Assembly (NCBI RefSeq): GCF_900100275.1
Contig: NZ_FNET01000010.1
Location: 1 to 64,000, forward strand
Direction: 5' to 3'
Length of the DNA: 64,000 bases
DNA from: Lentzea albidocapillata subsp. violacea
GTDB lineage: Bacteria; Actinomycetota; Actinomycetes; Mycobacteriales; Pseudonocardiaceae
The position numbers and the translations under genes are program-made. Positions 52,028-60,761 of this stretch are shown in pieces. Positions within the stretch are counted from its first letter, which is position 1; the number at the start of each line of letters is the position of its first letter. Below the pieces are notes generated by a model. The model was given only the letters and a program-made list of their open reading frames with translations, did not search any database and was not told where the DNA came from.

Positions 52028-53530
52028 TCAGCGCCGGGCGAGATCCGGCACGCGCTCGTACCCGGCCCACTGACCAGCGGACACCGGGGTGATCTTGGAC
52101 GAGTTGAGCGTCGCGATCTCGGCGGACCCGACCACCCACAGCTTGCCGTCGAGCAACAGTCCGACCTGACCCGCCGGGTTGGTCACCGCGGGCGCGCCGG
52201 CCGGCACGGTGAACGCGAGCTTCAGCGCGTCGACGCCCTGCGGCCGGGTGCCGAGCACGCCGCGGGCGAACTTCTCGGCCACCGAACGGCGCTCGAAGCG
52301 CATCACGTTGCCACCCACGACGACGTCGAGCGTGCGTTCCGGCGACGGCACCGCGAGGCCGTTGAGCGCCTTCGCCTCGGTCGCGGTGACGCAGCCCTTG
52401 AGACCGACCGCGTCGAGGCCGAAGTGGGAGATGTTCGTCGGTCCGGCCGGACCCTCGACGGTGCCGCGCAGCACGTCCAGCCCCACTCGCGCGCACGGGT
52501 CCTTGGCGTCCACCGGAGCGTGGCCCTCCGGCGTGCGCAGCAGGCCGGGGCCCTCCTTCCAGGCGCCGGGGATCAGCACGGCCTCGAACGGGTGGCGGGT
52601 GAAGTCCCTGTTCCAGAACGTGATCGTGGTGCCCTGGTCGGTCTCGTGGGCGATGGCGAACGACGACACCGCCTCGATCCACATCCAGTCCGCGCTGAAC
52701 GCCTCGACCACCGAGCGGGTGCGCGGGCCGTTGTTCGACGTCACCGGCTTGAAGCCCCGCGTGCCGAGTGCCTCGACGCCCTTGGTGAACGTCGGGTCCT
52801 TCGAGCGCAGCACGTACTGGCCGGCGCCGTTGTGGTGCGAGGCGAGGCCGGTGGTGTCGGTGAACATCAGGTACACCCAGCCGTCGACGTAGATCGCCGA
52901 CTGCTGGCCCGCGCCGTAGGTGTTCTCGCGAATGTTGTCGCCGGCGGGCGCGATGATCGACTGGCCGCCCGCCTCGCGCGTCCAGGTGATGCCGTCCTTG
53001 CTGGACGCGACGCCGACCGAGCTGTGGTTTGCGTGGTCGGTCTGTGCCGCGCCCGTGTAATACATGTAGTAGACGCCGCCGATTTTGATCAACGACGGGT
53101 CGCAGGTGTGCATCGCGTCGAAGCTGCCGCCACTGCCGGAGAAGACCGGGACCGCCGTCGAGAACGGGCCGCCGACGGCCGGGCCCTCGCTGTAGAGGAT
53201 GTCGTCGCCGCTGGGCGCTGCCGCGCCCAGCTGGCTGCACCACCACGCGCGCACCTTGCCGTTGTCGACCATCACGGCGGGCGCGTAGTTGTACGGCGCG
53301 TCCGCGGCCCCGGCGATGACCGTGCCGGCGCTCTGGCGGCCGTTCTCGACGCTGAGCCTGATCTTGTCCCGGGGAGGCGCCGGCGCGGGTGCCTTCGTCG
53401 TCGACGCGGGCTTCTGCTGCTCGAGCGGTGCTCCGACCGGGTCGCCGATCGCTGCGTTGGTGCACGCTGTGACCGCACTGACCAGCGCGAGCGCAGCGAG
53501 TAACGCGAGAGGTCGACGACTCAGGGACAC
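52028..53530 (-). CDS. propeller-fold lipoprotein (GH43-like)
   Basis: 500 aa from GTG. Lipobox 'ALVSAVTAC' (Cys at residue 23). Repeated propeller blades: 'YNYAPAVMVDNGKVRAWWCS', 'TCDPSLIKIGGVYYMYYTG', 'SSVGVASSKDGITWTREAGG', 'QQSAIYVDGWVYLMFTDTTG', in the style of five-bladed GH43/GH32 or levansucrase folds. The Asp of 'CDPSLIK' is where GH43 enzymes keep a catalytic acid, but the full triad cannot be assigned. A polysaccharide-binding or -cleaving surface role is possible. Confidence 0.78.
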   Translation of the reverse strand: MSLSRRPLALLAALALVSAVTACTNAAIGDPVGAPLEQQKPASTTKAPAPAPPRDKIRLSVENGRQSAGTVIAGAADAPYNYAPAVMVDNGKVRAWWCSQLGAAAPSGDDILYSEGPAVGGPFSTAVPVFSGSGGSFDAMHTCDPSLIKIGGVYYMYYTGAAQTDHANHSSVGVASSKDGITWTREAGGQSIIAPAGDNIRENTYGAGQQSAIYVDGWVYLMFTDTTGLASHHNGAGQYVLRSKDPTFTKGVEALGTRGFKPVTSNNGPRTRSVVEAFSADWMWIEAVSSFAIAHETDQGTTITFWNRDFTRHPFEAVLIPGAWKEGPGLLRTPEGHAPVDAKDPCARVGLDVLRGTVEGPAGPTNISHFGLDAVGLKGCVTATEAKALNGLAVPSPERTLDVVVGGNVMRFERRSVAEKFARGVLGTRPQGVDALKLAFTVPAGAPAVTNPAGQVGLLLDGKLWVVGSAEIATLNSSKITPVSAGQWAGYERVPDLARR

Positions 53531-53546
53531 TCACCCATCATAGTGA

Positions 53547-55403
53547 TCAAGTCCTCCGTCCGGGTGAAGTCCGCCGCCTGGCCGCCGTCAGCACCGTGAT
53601 TCCGCTGACCAGGAGCACGAATCCCGCGATCGAAGGCGCCAGCGCAGACGCACCCGTGCCGGCCAGCCGCTGCGGCCGGAAGGCGAGTGGCGGCACCAGG
53701 TCCTGAGGGGCCTGCACGACCGGCGGCGGACCGGCGGGCCCGGGCTGCTGCGGTAGTGCTGAGCAGGACGAACCCAGGGTCAGCGTGAGGTCGTCGAGCT
53801 TGTCACCGGCCCCGTAGAACCCGGCGAACGCGTCGGAGTTGGTGAGCGTGCTCCGCACGCCTGTGATGGTGAGCACACCCCCGCCGACGGTGGTCTTCGC
53901 GGCGGCGAGGTCCAGGTCGGCGAGCTCGACCCCGGTCAGCTTGGTCGGCTTGCCGGGCGTGGGGCCGCTGGTGACGAGTTCGACGTCAGCCGAAAGCGTG
54001 CCCTTCGCGTCCTTGACGGCGACCTTCGGGTTCGCCAGGTGGATCGTGAAGAAGTGGCCGGGGTACGTGAACGTGATCGTGCCGCCGAACGCGACCTCGA
54101 ACTGCGTCGCGGACGTGTACCTCGCCTCCTTGAACGGGTACCGGTGCGCGCCGGTGGTCACGCCGTTGGTGTTCGGGGAGGCGTCGACGTCGGTGACGAC
54201 GGCCCCGTTCGCGCCGGTGATGCTGTTGCCGCTGCCCTTGCCGACGTACTCGCGGAAGCTCTTCTTGAAGCCCCACAGCAGCGTGCCCTTGGTGATCGAG
54301 GTGACCTCGCAGCCGGCCGCCTTGACGGTGTAGGTGGCATCGGCCGTGCGCCGGGAGCTGAGGCCGGTGGCGGTGAGCGTGTGCCGGCCGGGTGCGGCGG
54401 TGGCGACGAGTTCGCCCGCGACGCCGCCTTCCTGGTCGGCCGCGAAGGTCGCCCGGCCGTCGAGGATGACCTGCTCGCCCGCGCTGAAACCCTGGCCGGT
54501 GAAGGAGAGCGTGCCGTTCTGGGGGATCTCGGCCTGGGCGAGCGCGAGGGTGGGGGCGGCGACCGGGTAGGTCATGGTCGCGGGGGCCAGCGCGGTGTTC
54601 GCGGGCAAGTTCAGGGCCGTGCTGCCCTTTTCGGTCAGTTCCAGCTCCATCCGGAGCGTCGCGGTGTTGCCGTTGAAAGTGGGCTGACCGGCTTTGATGC
54701 CGGCGAACGGCACGGTGACGCCGTTGACGTCGACGGTCAGCGTCTTCGCGCCGAGGTCGACGCGGGGCGTGGTGATGCGCGCCTTCGGTGCCGCGAAGTC
54801 GATCCTGCCGCCGAACTCGGCGGTGGTCTGCGTGCTGCTCGTGTACGGCCAGGTCTGGCCGGTGGTGCCGGCGCTCGGGGTGCCGTTCCAACTCGCCACC
54901 ACCGGCCAGTGCAGGCTGCCCTGCCGGGGCTCGGACGGTGAGGTGACCCCGGTGAACTGCAGGGGCACGACGAGGTCGTTGCCCATGTCCGGGTTGTCCC
55001 AGCTGAAGATCATCAGGTAGAGCTGTTCGGCCGCCGCGCTGAACTCCTCGCTGCCGGCCTTGTAGGTGGCCTTGACAGTCGGGGTGGCCTGCCAGGTGCC
55101 GTCGGGCTTGAGATCGATGCCGACCGCCCAGTTCTCCCTGAGCAGCTTGGAGTACTGGCTCGTGGTCGTCGTCCTGCCACGCCACCCGTCGCGCTTCGGG
55201 CCGACGCGGACGCCCCAGCCCTTGCCGTCGTTGGCCCTGGGGTCGAATCCCGTGCCGGTGATGGTGATCTTCTCGCCGGCGGGGTCGAGTGCGCTGACGT
55301 TCGGCGAGACGGTCACCGACGGCGTCATCTGTTCCTGGGCCACGGCCGGTGCCGCTGTTGTCAGAGCCGCGGCGGTCGCGAGCACCGCGAGTGTCCTACG
55401 CAT
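53547..55403 (-). CDS. HtaA-type haem-binding surface protein with LAxTG anchor
   Basis: 618 aa. Signal peptide 'MRRTLAVLATAAALTTAAPA'. Domains: an Ig-like unit near residues 30-130 ('ITITGTGFDPRANDGKGWGV'), two HtaA-type regions including 'GTLLWGFKKSFREYVGKGSG' (about 370-460), and an intervening Ig-like 'LSFTGQGFSAGEQVIL' segment. The C-terminus has Pro-rich linker, 'LAGTGASALAP' (class E sortase-type LAxTG motif), a hydrophobic helix and 'AARRRTS'. Corynebacterial HtaA proteins capture haem at the cell surface and pass it to HmuT. Last gene of the haem operon. Confidence 0.87.
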   Translation of the reverse strand: MRRTLAVLATAAALTTAAPAVAQEQMTPSVTVSPNVSALDPAGEKITITGTGFDPRANDGKGWGVRVGPKRDGWRGRTTTTSQYSKLLRENWAVGIDLKPDGTWQATPTVKATYKAGSEEFSAAAEQLYLMIFSWDNPDMGNDLVVPLQFTGVTSPSEPRQGSLHWPVVASWNGTPSAGTTGQTWPYTSSTQTTAEFGGRIDFAAPKARITTPRVDLGAKTLTVDVNGVTVPFAGIKAGQPTFNGNTATLRMELELTEKGSTALNLPANTALAPATMTYPVAAPTLALAQAEIPQNGTLSFTGQGFSAGEQVILDGRATFAADQEGGVAGELVATAAPGRHTLTATGLSSRRTADATYTVKAAGCEVTSITKGTLLWGFKKSFREYVGKGSGNSITGANGAVVTDVDASPNTNGVTTGAHRYPFKEARYTSATQFEVAFGGTITFTYPGHFFTIHLANPKVAVKDAKGTLSADVELVTSGPTPGKPTKLTGVELADLDLAAAKTTVGGGVLTITGVRSTLTNSDAFAGFYGAGDKLDDLTLTLGSSCSALPQQPGPAGPPPVVQAPQDLVPPLAFRPQRLAGTGASALAPSIAGFVLLVSGITVLTAARRRTSPGRRT

Positions 55404-56463
55404 CGGTCTTGCCCCTTCTGAACCGCAGCCACCACACGAGGCCCGCCGCGAGCAGCACGGCGGCGCCGATGCCGCCGGGGATGAGCCAGCCCGGTCGTTC
55501 GTCGGGGCCGGCCTGTGCCGCGGGCTGGACCTCAGGCTGAGTCGTGGTCGTCGTTGTAGTTGTTGTCGTCGTGGTGGTGGTTGCGGTCGTCGTCGGGGTG
55601 GTCGTTGTTGCCGGTGCCGTCGTTGTCTGTGGTGCGGGCTGGTCCGGGACTTCGAACTTGATCGGCGTGAACGTCTCGTTGTTCGCGTTCACCACGCCGT
55701 GCGCGCCGATGGTGATGACGCCGCAGGTGACCTTGAGACAGTCCACTTCGGACACCACGCCGTCACGTCCGGCCGCCTTGAACCTCGCACCGGGCACGTT
55801 GAGCTGCGCGCTCCACGTGCCGTCGGCGTGCATCGTCCCGTTCGCGGCGTGTTCGGTCTCGCCGCCGGGGAAGGAGATGAACCTCTGGTAGCCGTTGTTG
55901 TCCTTGGCCTCGCGGTCCTGGACGTAGCGCATCGTCGTGCCGGACGCGCCGCCCTGGCTGGGCCGCCACTGCTCCGACACCCAGCCGAAGAACACGTAGA
56001 CGCCGCCGTAGCCGTTCTTGACGGACTGGAAACCGCTGCCGCGCAACGAGAGCGTGGTCGCGTACTCGGGATCGGCGCTGGCCGGCGCGACTGACACGCG
56101 CGCGCCCTGCGCCTGGGCCGGTGCCGCGGTGAGGACCAGCAGGGCCACGACCACCAGCGTCCGTAACCCTCGTGCGGCTACAGGCGACCGCCGAGCCCCT
56201 GGCCGCACAGCCTCAGGCCACACGGTCTCGCGCCGCACAGCCTCGGGCCGCACAGCCTCGGGCCGCACAGCCTCAGGCGGCACAGCCTCAGGCCGCACGG
56301 TCTCGCGTCGCACAGCCCCGGCTGGCGCGGTCTCGCGTCGCACAGCCCTGTGCGGCACAGCCTCTCGCCGCGGGCTCGGCGTTGAAGGCTTACGCAGGGG
56401 TCCCCTCCAGGGGGTCCCCTTGCTTTTATTCTTCCAGACGGCACCGACAGTTTTCGGCCTCAT
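55396..56463 (-). CDS. secreted membrane-anchored protein with repeat-rich N-terminal extension (haem-uptake locus)
   Basis: 355 aa from ATG at 56463, which overlaps the stop of hmuV (ATGA) and has GAGAGGGG ahead. Residues about 1-80 are made of repeated 'RPEAV/RRETV' pentapeptides coded by 15-bp repeats; a normal signal peptide ('GLRTLVVVALLVLTAAPAQA') comes only after them, so the real start may be one of several in-frame GTG codons inside the repeats. The mature part has an Ig-like/haem-family domain ('LSLRGSGFQSVKNGYGGVYV', 'VDCLKVTCGVITIGAHGVVN'), a Thr-rich linker and a C-terminal helix 'IPGGIGAAVLLAAGLVWWLR' with basic tail. It overlaps the HtaA gene by eight bases. Haem capture or passage through the envelope is likely. 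Confidence 0.78.
   Translation of the reverse strand: MRPKTVGAVWKNKSKGTPWRGPLRKPSTPSPRREAVPHRAVRRETAPAGAVRRETVRPEAVPPEAVRPEAVRPEAVRRETVWPEAVRPGARRSPVAARGLRTLVVVALLVLTAAPAQAQGARVSVAPASADPEYATTLSLRGSGFQSVKNGYGGVYVFFGWVSEQWRPSQGGASGTTMRYVQDREAKDNNGYQRFISFPGGETEHAANGTMHADGTWSAQLNVPGARFKAAGRDGVVSEVDCLKVTCGVITIGAHGVVNANNETFTPIKFEVPDQPAPQTTTAPATTTTPTTTATTTTTTTTTTTTTTQPEVQPAAQAGPDERPGWLIPGGIGAAVLLAAGLVWWLRFRRGKTDA
56200..56366 (-). repeat. tandem 15-bp repeats in frame
   Basis: About eleven degenerate units of the type CTCGGGCCGCACAGC, on the coding strand reading Arg-Pro-Glu-Ala-Val or Arg-Arg-Glu-Thr-Val. Each unit contains a GTG in frame. The array lies between the operon-coupled start codon and the signal peptide. 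Confidence 0.85.
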
Positions 56464-57221
56464 GCTTCCCCTCTCCACGGCAGCACGACCGGCCGCCCGG
56501 TCCGCGGATGCGCGAACACCTCGACCCGATGCCGGTACACCTCGCTCAGCAGGTCTCCGGTGAGCACCTCGTTCGGCGGCCCGTCCGCGACGATCGAGCC
56601 CCCGGACATCACCGCGACCCGGTCCGCGTGCGCCGCGGCCATCCCGAGGTCGTGCAACACCACCAGCACCGCGTTGCCCTGCGCCGCCTGACTCGTGGCC
56701 GTGCGGAGCACCAGTTCGGAATGCCGGATGTCCAGGGCGGCCGTCGGTTCGTCCAGCAGCAGCACCCCGGCCCGTTGGGCGAGCACGCGAGCGAGTGCGG
56801 CCCTGGCCTGCTCGCCGCCGGAGAGCGTCGTGAACTTCCGCCCGGCGAACGCGGCCATCTCGGTCTGCTCCATCACCTCGGCGACCACGTCCTCGTCGTC
56901 GTCCCACGGCGCCCGGCCCATCCGGACCACCTCGGCCACCGTGAAGGGGAACGACAGCGTGATCCGTTGCGGCAGAACGGATCGGCGCCGGGCGGTCTCG
57001 CGCGCGGACCACTCGTCGAGCGGTCTCCCGTCCAGCCACACCGAACCGGCGTCGGCCCGGACGTCGCCTGCCAGCACCGCGAGTGCCGTGGACTTGCCCG
57101 CGCCGTTCGGCCCGACCAGCGCCAGCACCTCGCCGGACGCCACCGTGAGGTTCAGGTCGCGCAGCACCTGCTGCCCGCCCAGCCGGACCGACACGTTCTC
57201 GCAGCACATCTCCGGCTTCAC
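56460..57221 (-). CDS. hmuV: haem ABC importer ATPase HmuV
   Basis: 253 aa from GTG overlapping the permease stop (GTGA); ATG at 57209 is an alternative. Walker A 'GPNGAGKSTALAVLAGDV', Q-loop 'RRSVLPQRITLSFPFTV', signature 'TLSGGEQARAALARVLAQ', Walker B 'VLLLDEPTAALD', 'VLVVLHDLGMAAAHADRV'. The DLxxA switch and wording match HmuV/FecE-type iron-chelate ATPases; identity as haem importer rests on HtaA-type neighbours. Confidence 0.88.
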   Translation of the reverse strand: MKPEMCCENVSVRLGGQQVLRDLNLTVASGEVLALVGPNGAGKSTALAVLAGDVRADAGSVWLDGRPLDEWSARETARRRSVLPQRITLSFPFTVAEVVRMGRAPWDDDEDVVAEVMEQTEMAAFAGRKFTTLSGGEQARAALARVLAQRAGVLLLDEPTAALDIRHSELVLRTATSQAAQGNAVLVVLHDLGMAAAHADRVAVMSGGSIVADGPPNEVLTGDLLSEVYRHRVEVFAHPRTGRPVVLPWRGEA

Positions 57222-58222
57222 GCCCAGCCACCCGCCTGCTGCCGCGTCCTCCTGAGCAGCCAGAAGAAGAACGGCCCGCCGACGAGCGCGGTCAGCATCC
57301 CGATCGGCAGGTCGACGAACGTGATCACGCCACGCGCGCCCAGATCCGCCGCGACCAGCAGCAGCGCGCCGCCGAGCGCGCTGGCCGGCAGCAGCACGCG
57401 GTGGCCGGGGCCAGCGATCATCCGGATCAGATGCGGCACCACGAGTCCGACGAACCCGATCACGCCGGTGAACGACACCGCGGCCGACACCATCAGCGCC
57501 ACCAGCACGATCGAGCCGAGCCTGAGCACCTCGACGTTCACGCCGAGGTGCCGCGCGGGCCGTTCGCCGAGCGACAGCAGGTCGAGCCTCCGCGCGAGGA
57601 CCGCGGCGAGCGCGATGCCGGCGACCGCGAGAGGCAGCACCGTCCAGACGTAGCTCCACCGCGCGCCGGCGATGCTGCCGAGTTGCCAGAACACGATCTG
57701 CTCGCGTGCCTGCTGGTCGCCGAGGAACGTCAGGAACGCGATCCCCGCGCCCGCCACCGCGTTGATCGCGACACCGGTCAGGATCAGCGTGACCACCTCG
57801 GTGCGGCCGCCCGACCGCGCGAACGAGTACACGAGCAACGTCGCGGCCAGCCCGAACACGAAGGCGATGACCGGCGTCGTGAACTGGCCGAAGAAGGTCA
57901 GCTGGAACACGATCGTCAGGCACGCGCCGACCGCGGCACCACTCGACACCCCGACCACGCTCGGTTCCGCGAGCGGGTTGCCGAACACGCCCTGCATCAA
58001 CGCGCCCGCGACCCCGAGCACGGCGCCGACGACGATCGACATCACCACGCGCGGGAACCGGACGTTCCACAGCGTCGCCTCGGCCATCGGATCACTCGAC
58101 GGGCTCCCGAACAGCGACGCGAAGACGTCGCCGACGGGAATCGGGAACTGGCCGACGGACGCGGACAGCAGCACGGCCCCGAACAGCAGGACGGCGAGCG
58201 TCAGGAAAAGCAGCGACCTCAC
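57218..58222 (-). CDS. hmuU: haem ABC importer permease HmuU
   Basis: 334 aa from GTG overlapping hmuT. FecCD/BtuC-type permease with nine to ten helices: 'RFPRVVMSIVVGAVLGVAGA', 'LMQGVFGNPLAEPSVVGVSSG', 'SLGERPARHLGVNVEVLRL', 'FVGLVVPHLIRMIAGPGHR', 'PIGMLTALVGGPFFFWLL'. It moves haem across the membrane with HmuV. Confidence 0.9.
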   Translation of the reverse strand: MRSLLFLTLAVLLFGAVLLSASVGQFPIPVGDVFASLFGSPSSDPMAEATLWNVRFPRVVMSIVVGAVLGVAGALMQGVFGNPLAEPSVVGVSSGAAVGACLTIVFQLTFFGQFTTPVIAFVFGLAATLLVYSFARSGGRTEVVTLILTGVAINAVAGAGIAFLTFLGDQQAREQIVFWQLGSIAGARWSYVWTVLPLAVAGIALAAVLARRLDLLSLGERPARHLGVNVEVLRLGSIVLVALMVSAAVSFTGVIGFVGLVVPHLIRMIAGPGHRVLLPASALGGALLLVAADLGARGVITFVDLPIGMLTALVGGPFFFWLLRRTRQQAGGWA

Positions 58223-59277
58223 GTGTACAGCGCCCTGGCCAGGCCGTCGATCACGGAGGCGGTCAGCGGTCCGAAGCTCAGCACCTGGTAGTCGTTCATG
58301 TCGACGATCCGGCGCTTCTGCCCGGCCGGCGTCTGCGCGACACCGGGCACGCCGACCATGCCGTCGACCCCGCCGACGGACGCGAGTCCCTTCGACATCA
58401 CCAGGATCACGTCCGGCGCCGCCCTGGACAACGCCTCCGGGTTGATCGGCTTGGAGCCCTGCAGGCCGACCTCGGTGGCGACGTCGACCCCGCCGACCGC
58501 GGTGATCAGCTCGTCCGCGCCGGTGCCCTGGCCGAACATCTGGTAGACCCCGGACTGGCCTCTGACGTAGAGGAACACGATCCGCAGCTCTGATCCGTTC
58601 GCCAGCCGCTGGGCCGTGATCTTGGCCTTCTCGATCTCGATCGTCGTGCGGTAGGCCAGTTTTTCGCCCTCTCCCGGCACACCAAGGGCGTCGGCGACCT
58701 GCTTGATCAGCTCGCCGACGTTGTTGACGGCCCGCCGCGACTCCGTGACGACGACGGGGATGCCGGAATCCCTGAGTTGCAGCACCACGTCCCACGGCCC
58801 GAGCGTGGTGTCGGTGATCACGACGGTCGGTCGCAGCGCGAGGATCGCCTCGGCGTTGAGCTGGTGCCCGTTCGTCGTGACGAGCGGAAGCTGTGCGGCG
58901 GCGGGAAAACCGGTCGACGTGTCGCGCCCGACCATCCGGCCGCCCAGGCCCAGCCCGAACACCGTCGCGCCGAGCGTGCCGTACTGGTCGAAGGCGAGAA
59001 TTCGGTCGGCGCTGGTCACCGTGACCTTGGTGTCCTGCGCGTCGGTGATCGTCGTCGGCAGCACCGGAGACGGCCTGTCGCTGATCGGCACGACGTCCGG
59101 TACCGCCACCGTCGCGGTGCTCGGCCCGGACTTCTGCCGCGGGTCCTGCGCCGGTTCCAGTTGTTCCAGCGGCGTTCTGCCCGGATCGCCCTGCGGTACT
59201 TCCGGCGCGTTGCGGCTCGCCGGTCCGGTGCATCCCGCGACCAGCGCGACCGTGAGCACAGCCACCCAGATTCTCAC
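58219..59277 (-). CDS. hmuT: haem-binding lipoprotein HmuT
   Basis: 352 aa from GTG. Lipobox 'ALVAGC' with Cys at residue 16. After a Pro/Gln-rich stretch (about 20-70), a class III binding-protein domain: 'ILAFDQYGTLGATVFGLGLG', 'LRPTVVITDTTLGPWDVVLQ', 'AVNNVGELIKQVADALGVP', 'RIVDMNDYQVLSFGPLT'. HmuT takes haem from HtaA-type proteins and gives it to HmuUV. First gene of the operon; a DtxR-type box lies 10 bases upstream. Confidence 0.9.
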   Translation of the reverse strand: MRIWVAVLTVALVAGCTGPASRNAPEVPQGDPGRTPLEQLEPAQDPRQKSGPSTATVAVPDVVPISDRPSPVLPTTITDAQDTKVTVTSADRILAFDQYGTLGATVFGLGLGGRMVGRDTSTGFPAAAQLPLVTTNGHQLNAEAILALRPTVVITDTTLGPWDVVLQLRDSGIPVVVTESRRAVNNVGELIKQVADALGVPGEGEKLAYRTTIEIEKAKITAQRLANGSELRIVFLYVRGQSGVYQMFGQGTGADELITAVGGVDVATEVGLQGSKPINPEALSRAAPDVILVMSKGLASVGGVDGMVGVPGVAQTPAGQKRRIVDMNDYQVLSFGPLTASVIDGLARALYT

Positions 59278-59286
59278 GCTTTGAAC

Positions 59287-59305
59287 TTAACTTAGGCTTA
59301 CCTAA
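59287..59305. promoter_or_regulatory. DtxR/IdeR-type iron box
   Basis: TTAACTTAGGCTTACCTAA fits the 19-bp iron-box consensus TTAGGTTAGSCTAACCTAA at about 15 positions. It lies between hmuT (minus strand, start 59277) and the divergent secreted-protein gene (start 59363), so it can repress both when iron is plentiful. Confidence 0.85.
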
Positions 59306-59362
59306 CAGTCTAGGGTGAAGCTCCCACCACATCCGAGTCCCCATTCACACCAAGGACAAGTG

Positions 59363-59860
59363 ATGGCAAGAAAGATCCTGGCAATGGCAGCAGTAGCGGC
59401 CGCCCTCGTGACGACCGCCGTGCCTGCCGCGGCGGCTCCGGGAAGCGCTTCCCGCAACGGCCACACCCTGAGCGCGTCCAACGCCACCGACCTCGTCGTG
59501 GCCGGTGAGACGATCACCGTGACCGGCACCGGCTACGACCCGGCCAAGGGCTACTACGTGGCGTTGTGCCAGGTGCCCGACGACTACAGCTACGGCACGA
59601 CCCCGACCCCCTGCCTGGGCGGCGACGGCCAGGGCGGCAGCGGTGTCGGCCCGTCGGCGTGGGTGACCAACACGCCGATCGGCACCAACCCGAGCGTGCC
59701 GATCGCGGCGGACGGCTCGTTCACCGCGCAGATCCACGTCAGGCAGGCCGGGGGCAACCTCGACTGCGCGCAGGTGACGTGCGCGATCGTCACCAGGCGC
59801 GACCACTGGGGCCTCTCCGACCGCAGCTTCGACGTCTTCATCCCGGCGTCCTGGAGTTAG
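59363..59860 (+). CDS. small secreted Ig-like protein, iron-box controlled
   Basis: 165 aa. ATG with AAGGACAAG upstream. Signal peptide 'MARKILAMAAVAAALVTTA' to AAAA. The mature part ('ITVTGTGYDPAKGYYVALC', 'CAQVTCAIVTRRDHWGLSDR', two further Cys) resembles the Ig-like unit in the two HtaA-locus proteins on the other strand. Divergent from hmuT across an iron box. Likely a secreted haem-binding or haem-transfer component; a neocarzinostatin-like apoprotein fold is an alternative. Confidence 0.75.
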   Translation: MARKILAMAAVAAALVTTAVPAAAAPGSASRNGHTLSASNATDLVVAGETITVTGTGYDPAKGYYVALCQVPDDYSYGTTPTPCLGGDGQGGSGVGPSAWVTNTPIGTNPSVPIAADGSFTAQIHVRQAGGNLDCAQVTCAIVTRRDHWGLSDRSFDVFIPASWS

Positions 59861-59876
59861 TGCCGGCTCGTTCGTT

Positions 59877-60118
59877 TCAGCTGGCCGGTGGGTGTTCGCG
59901 GACCGCGCAGCGGCGGCGGAACCCGGCGAGGAACCTCGCCGGGTCGCCGTGCCGGCGGATCGCGGACACCGCACCGGTCAGCGGGAACCAGCTCCGTGAT
60001 CGTCTCCGCTGCGTGCCGCCAGCCCGCGTGGCGCAGCGGTTCGTCAAGCAGGGCAACGAGTTCGGCGTCCCGCTCGAGTTTCGCGCCCGGTGTCGTGAGC
60101 AGCTCCTCGACGGTCGTC
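59877..60118 (-). pseudogene. possible gene relic
   Basis: The minus strand reads 'LTTVEELLTTPGAKLERDAE' and 'ELVALLDEPLRHAGWRHAAE' in one frame with no clear start, then appears to change frame ('GDPARFLAGFRRR'). It looks like the helical tail of a lost protein, but I do not recognise it and it may be random. Confidence 0.3.
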
Positions 60119-60761
60119 AGCTGCCCAGGTAGCGGACGACGGCCATCACCCGGCGGCTCACGCCGGACGAGCCGGAGAGGCCGAGCTTGTCGAAGATCGC
60201 GTTGATGTGCTTCTCCGCGGCGCTCTGCGAGATGTGCAGCTGTGCGGAGATGCGGGCGTTGGTGAGGCCCTGGGCCATCAGTTCGAGGACCTCCTTCTCC
60301 CGTGCGGTCAGTGTTTCGAGCGGGTCGACGTGCGTGGTCCTGGTCAGCAGCCTGCGCACGACCTCCGGGTCGAACGCCGCACCGCCCGCCGCCACCCTGT
60401 CCAGTGCCTCCAGGAACTCGTCCACCTGCGCCACCCGGTCCTTGAGCAGGTAGCCGACCTTGCCGCCGGTGCTGGTGATGAGCTCGGTGGCGTAGCGGTT
60501 CTCGACGTACTGCGAGAGCACGAGCACGCTGACCTCCGGCCACCGCTCCCGGATCTCCAGCGCGGCGCGCATGCCGTCGTCCTTGTGGTCCGGTGGCATC
60601 CGGACGTCCGTCACCACTATGTCCGGCCGGTGTTCTTCGGTGGCCTTCAGTAACTCCGGCGCGGTGCCGACGGCGGCCACGACGTCGTGGCTCTCCTCGG
60701 CGAGCAAGCGGATCAGGCCCTCGCGCAGCAGCGTCGAGTCCTCGGCCAGGATCACTCGCAC
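60117..60761 (-). CDS. LuxR-type response regulator
   Basis: 214 aa from GTG, overlapping the kinase gene by 10 bases. Receiver: 'VILAEDSTLLREGLIRLLAE', phospho-Asp in 'IVVTDVRMPPDHKDDG', 'KVGYLLKDRVAQVDEFLEAL'. HTH: 'LTAREKEVLELMAQGLTNAR', 'LHISQSAAEKHINAIFDKLG'. It is the partner of the kinase upstream; target unknown. Confidence 0.92.
   Translation of the reverse strand: MRVILAEDSTLLREGLIRLLAEESHDVVAAVGTAPELLKATEEHRPDIVVTDVRMPPDHKDDGMRAALEIRERWPEVSVLVLSQYVENRYATELITSTGGKVGYLLKDRVAQVDEFLEALDRVAAGGAAFDPEVVRRLLTRTTHVDPLETLTAREKEVLELMAQGLTNARISAQLHISQSAAEKHINAIFDKLGLSGSSGVSRRVMAVVRYLGS

Noticed and set aside
56395..56430. GGGGACCCC repeats as terminator between hmuV and the next gene
   Set aside because: They lie inside the reading frame that is coupled to hmuV by ATGA overlap, and no U-tract follows; kept only as a caution about the start site.
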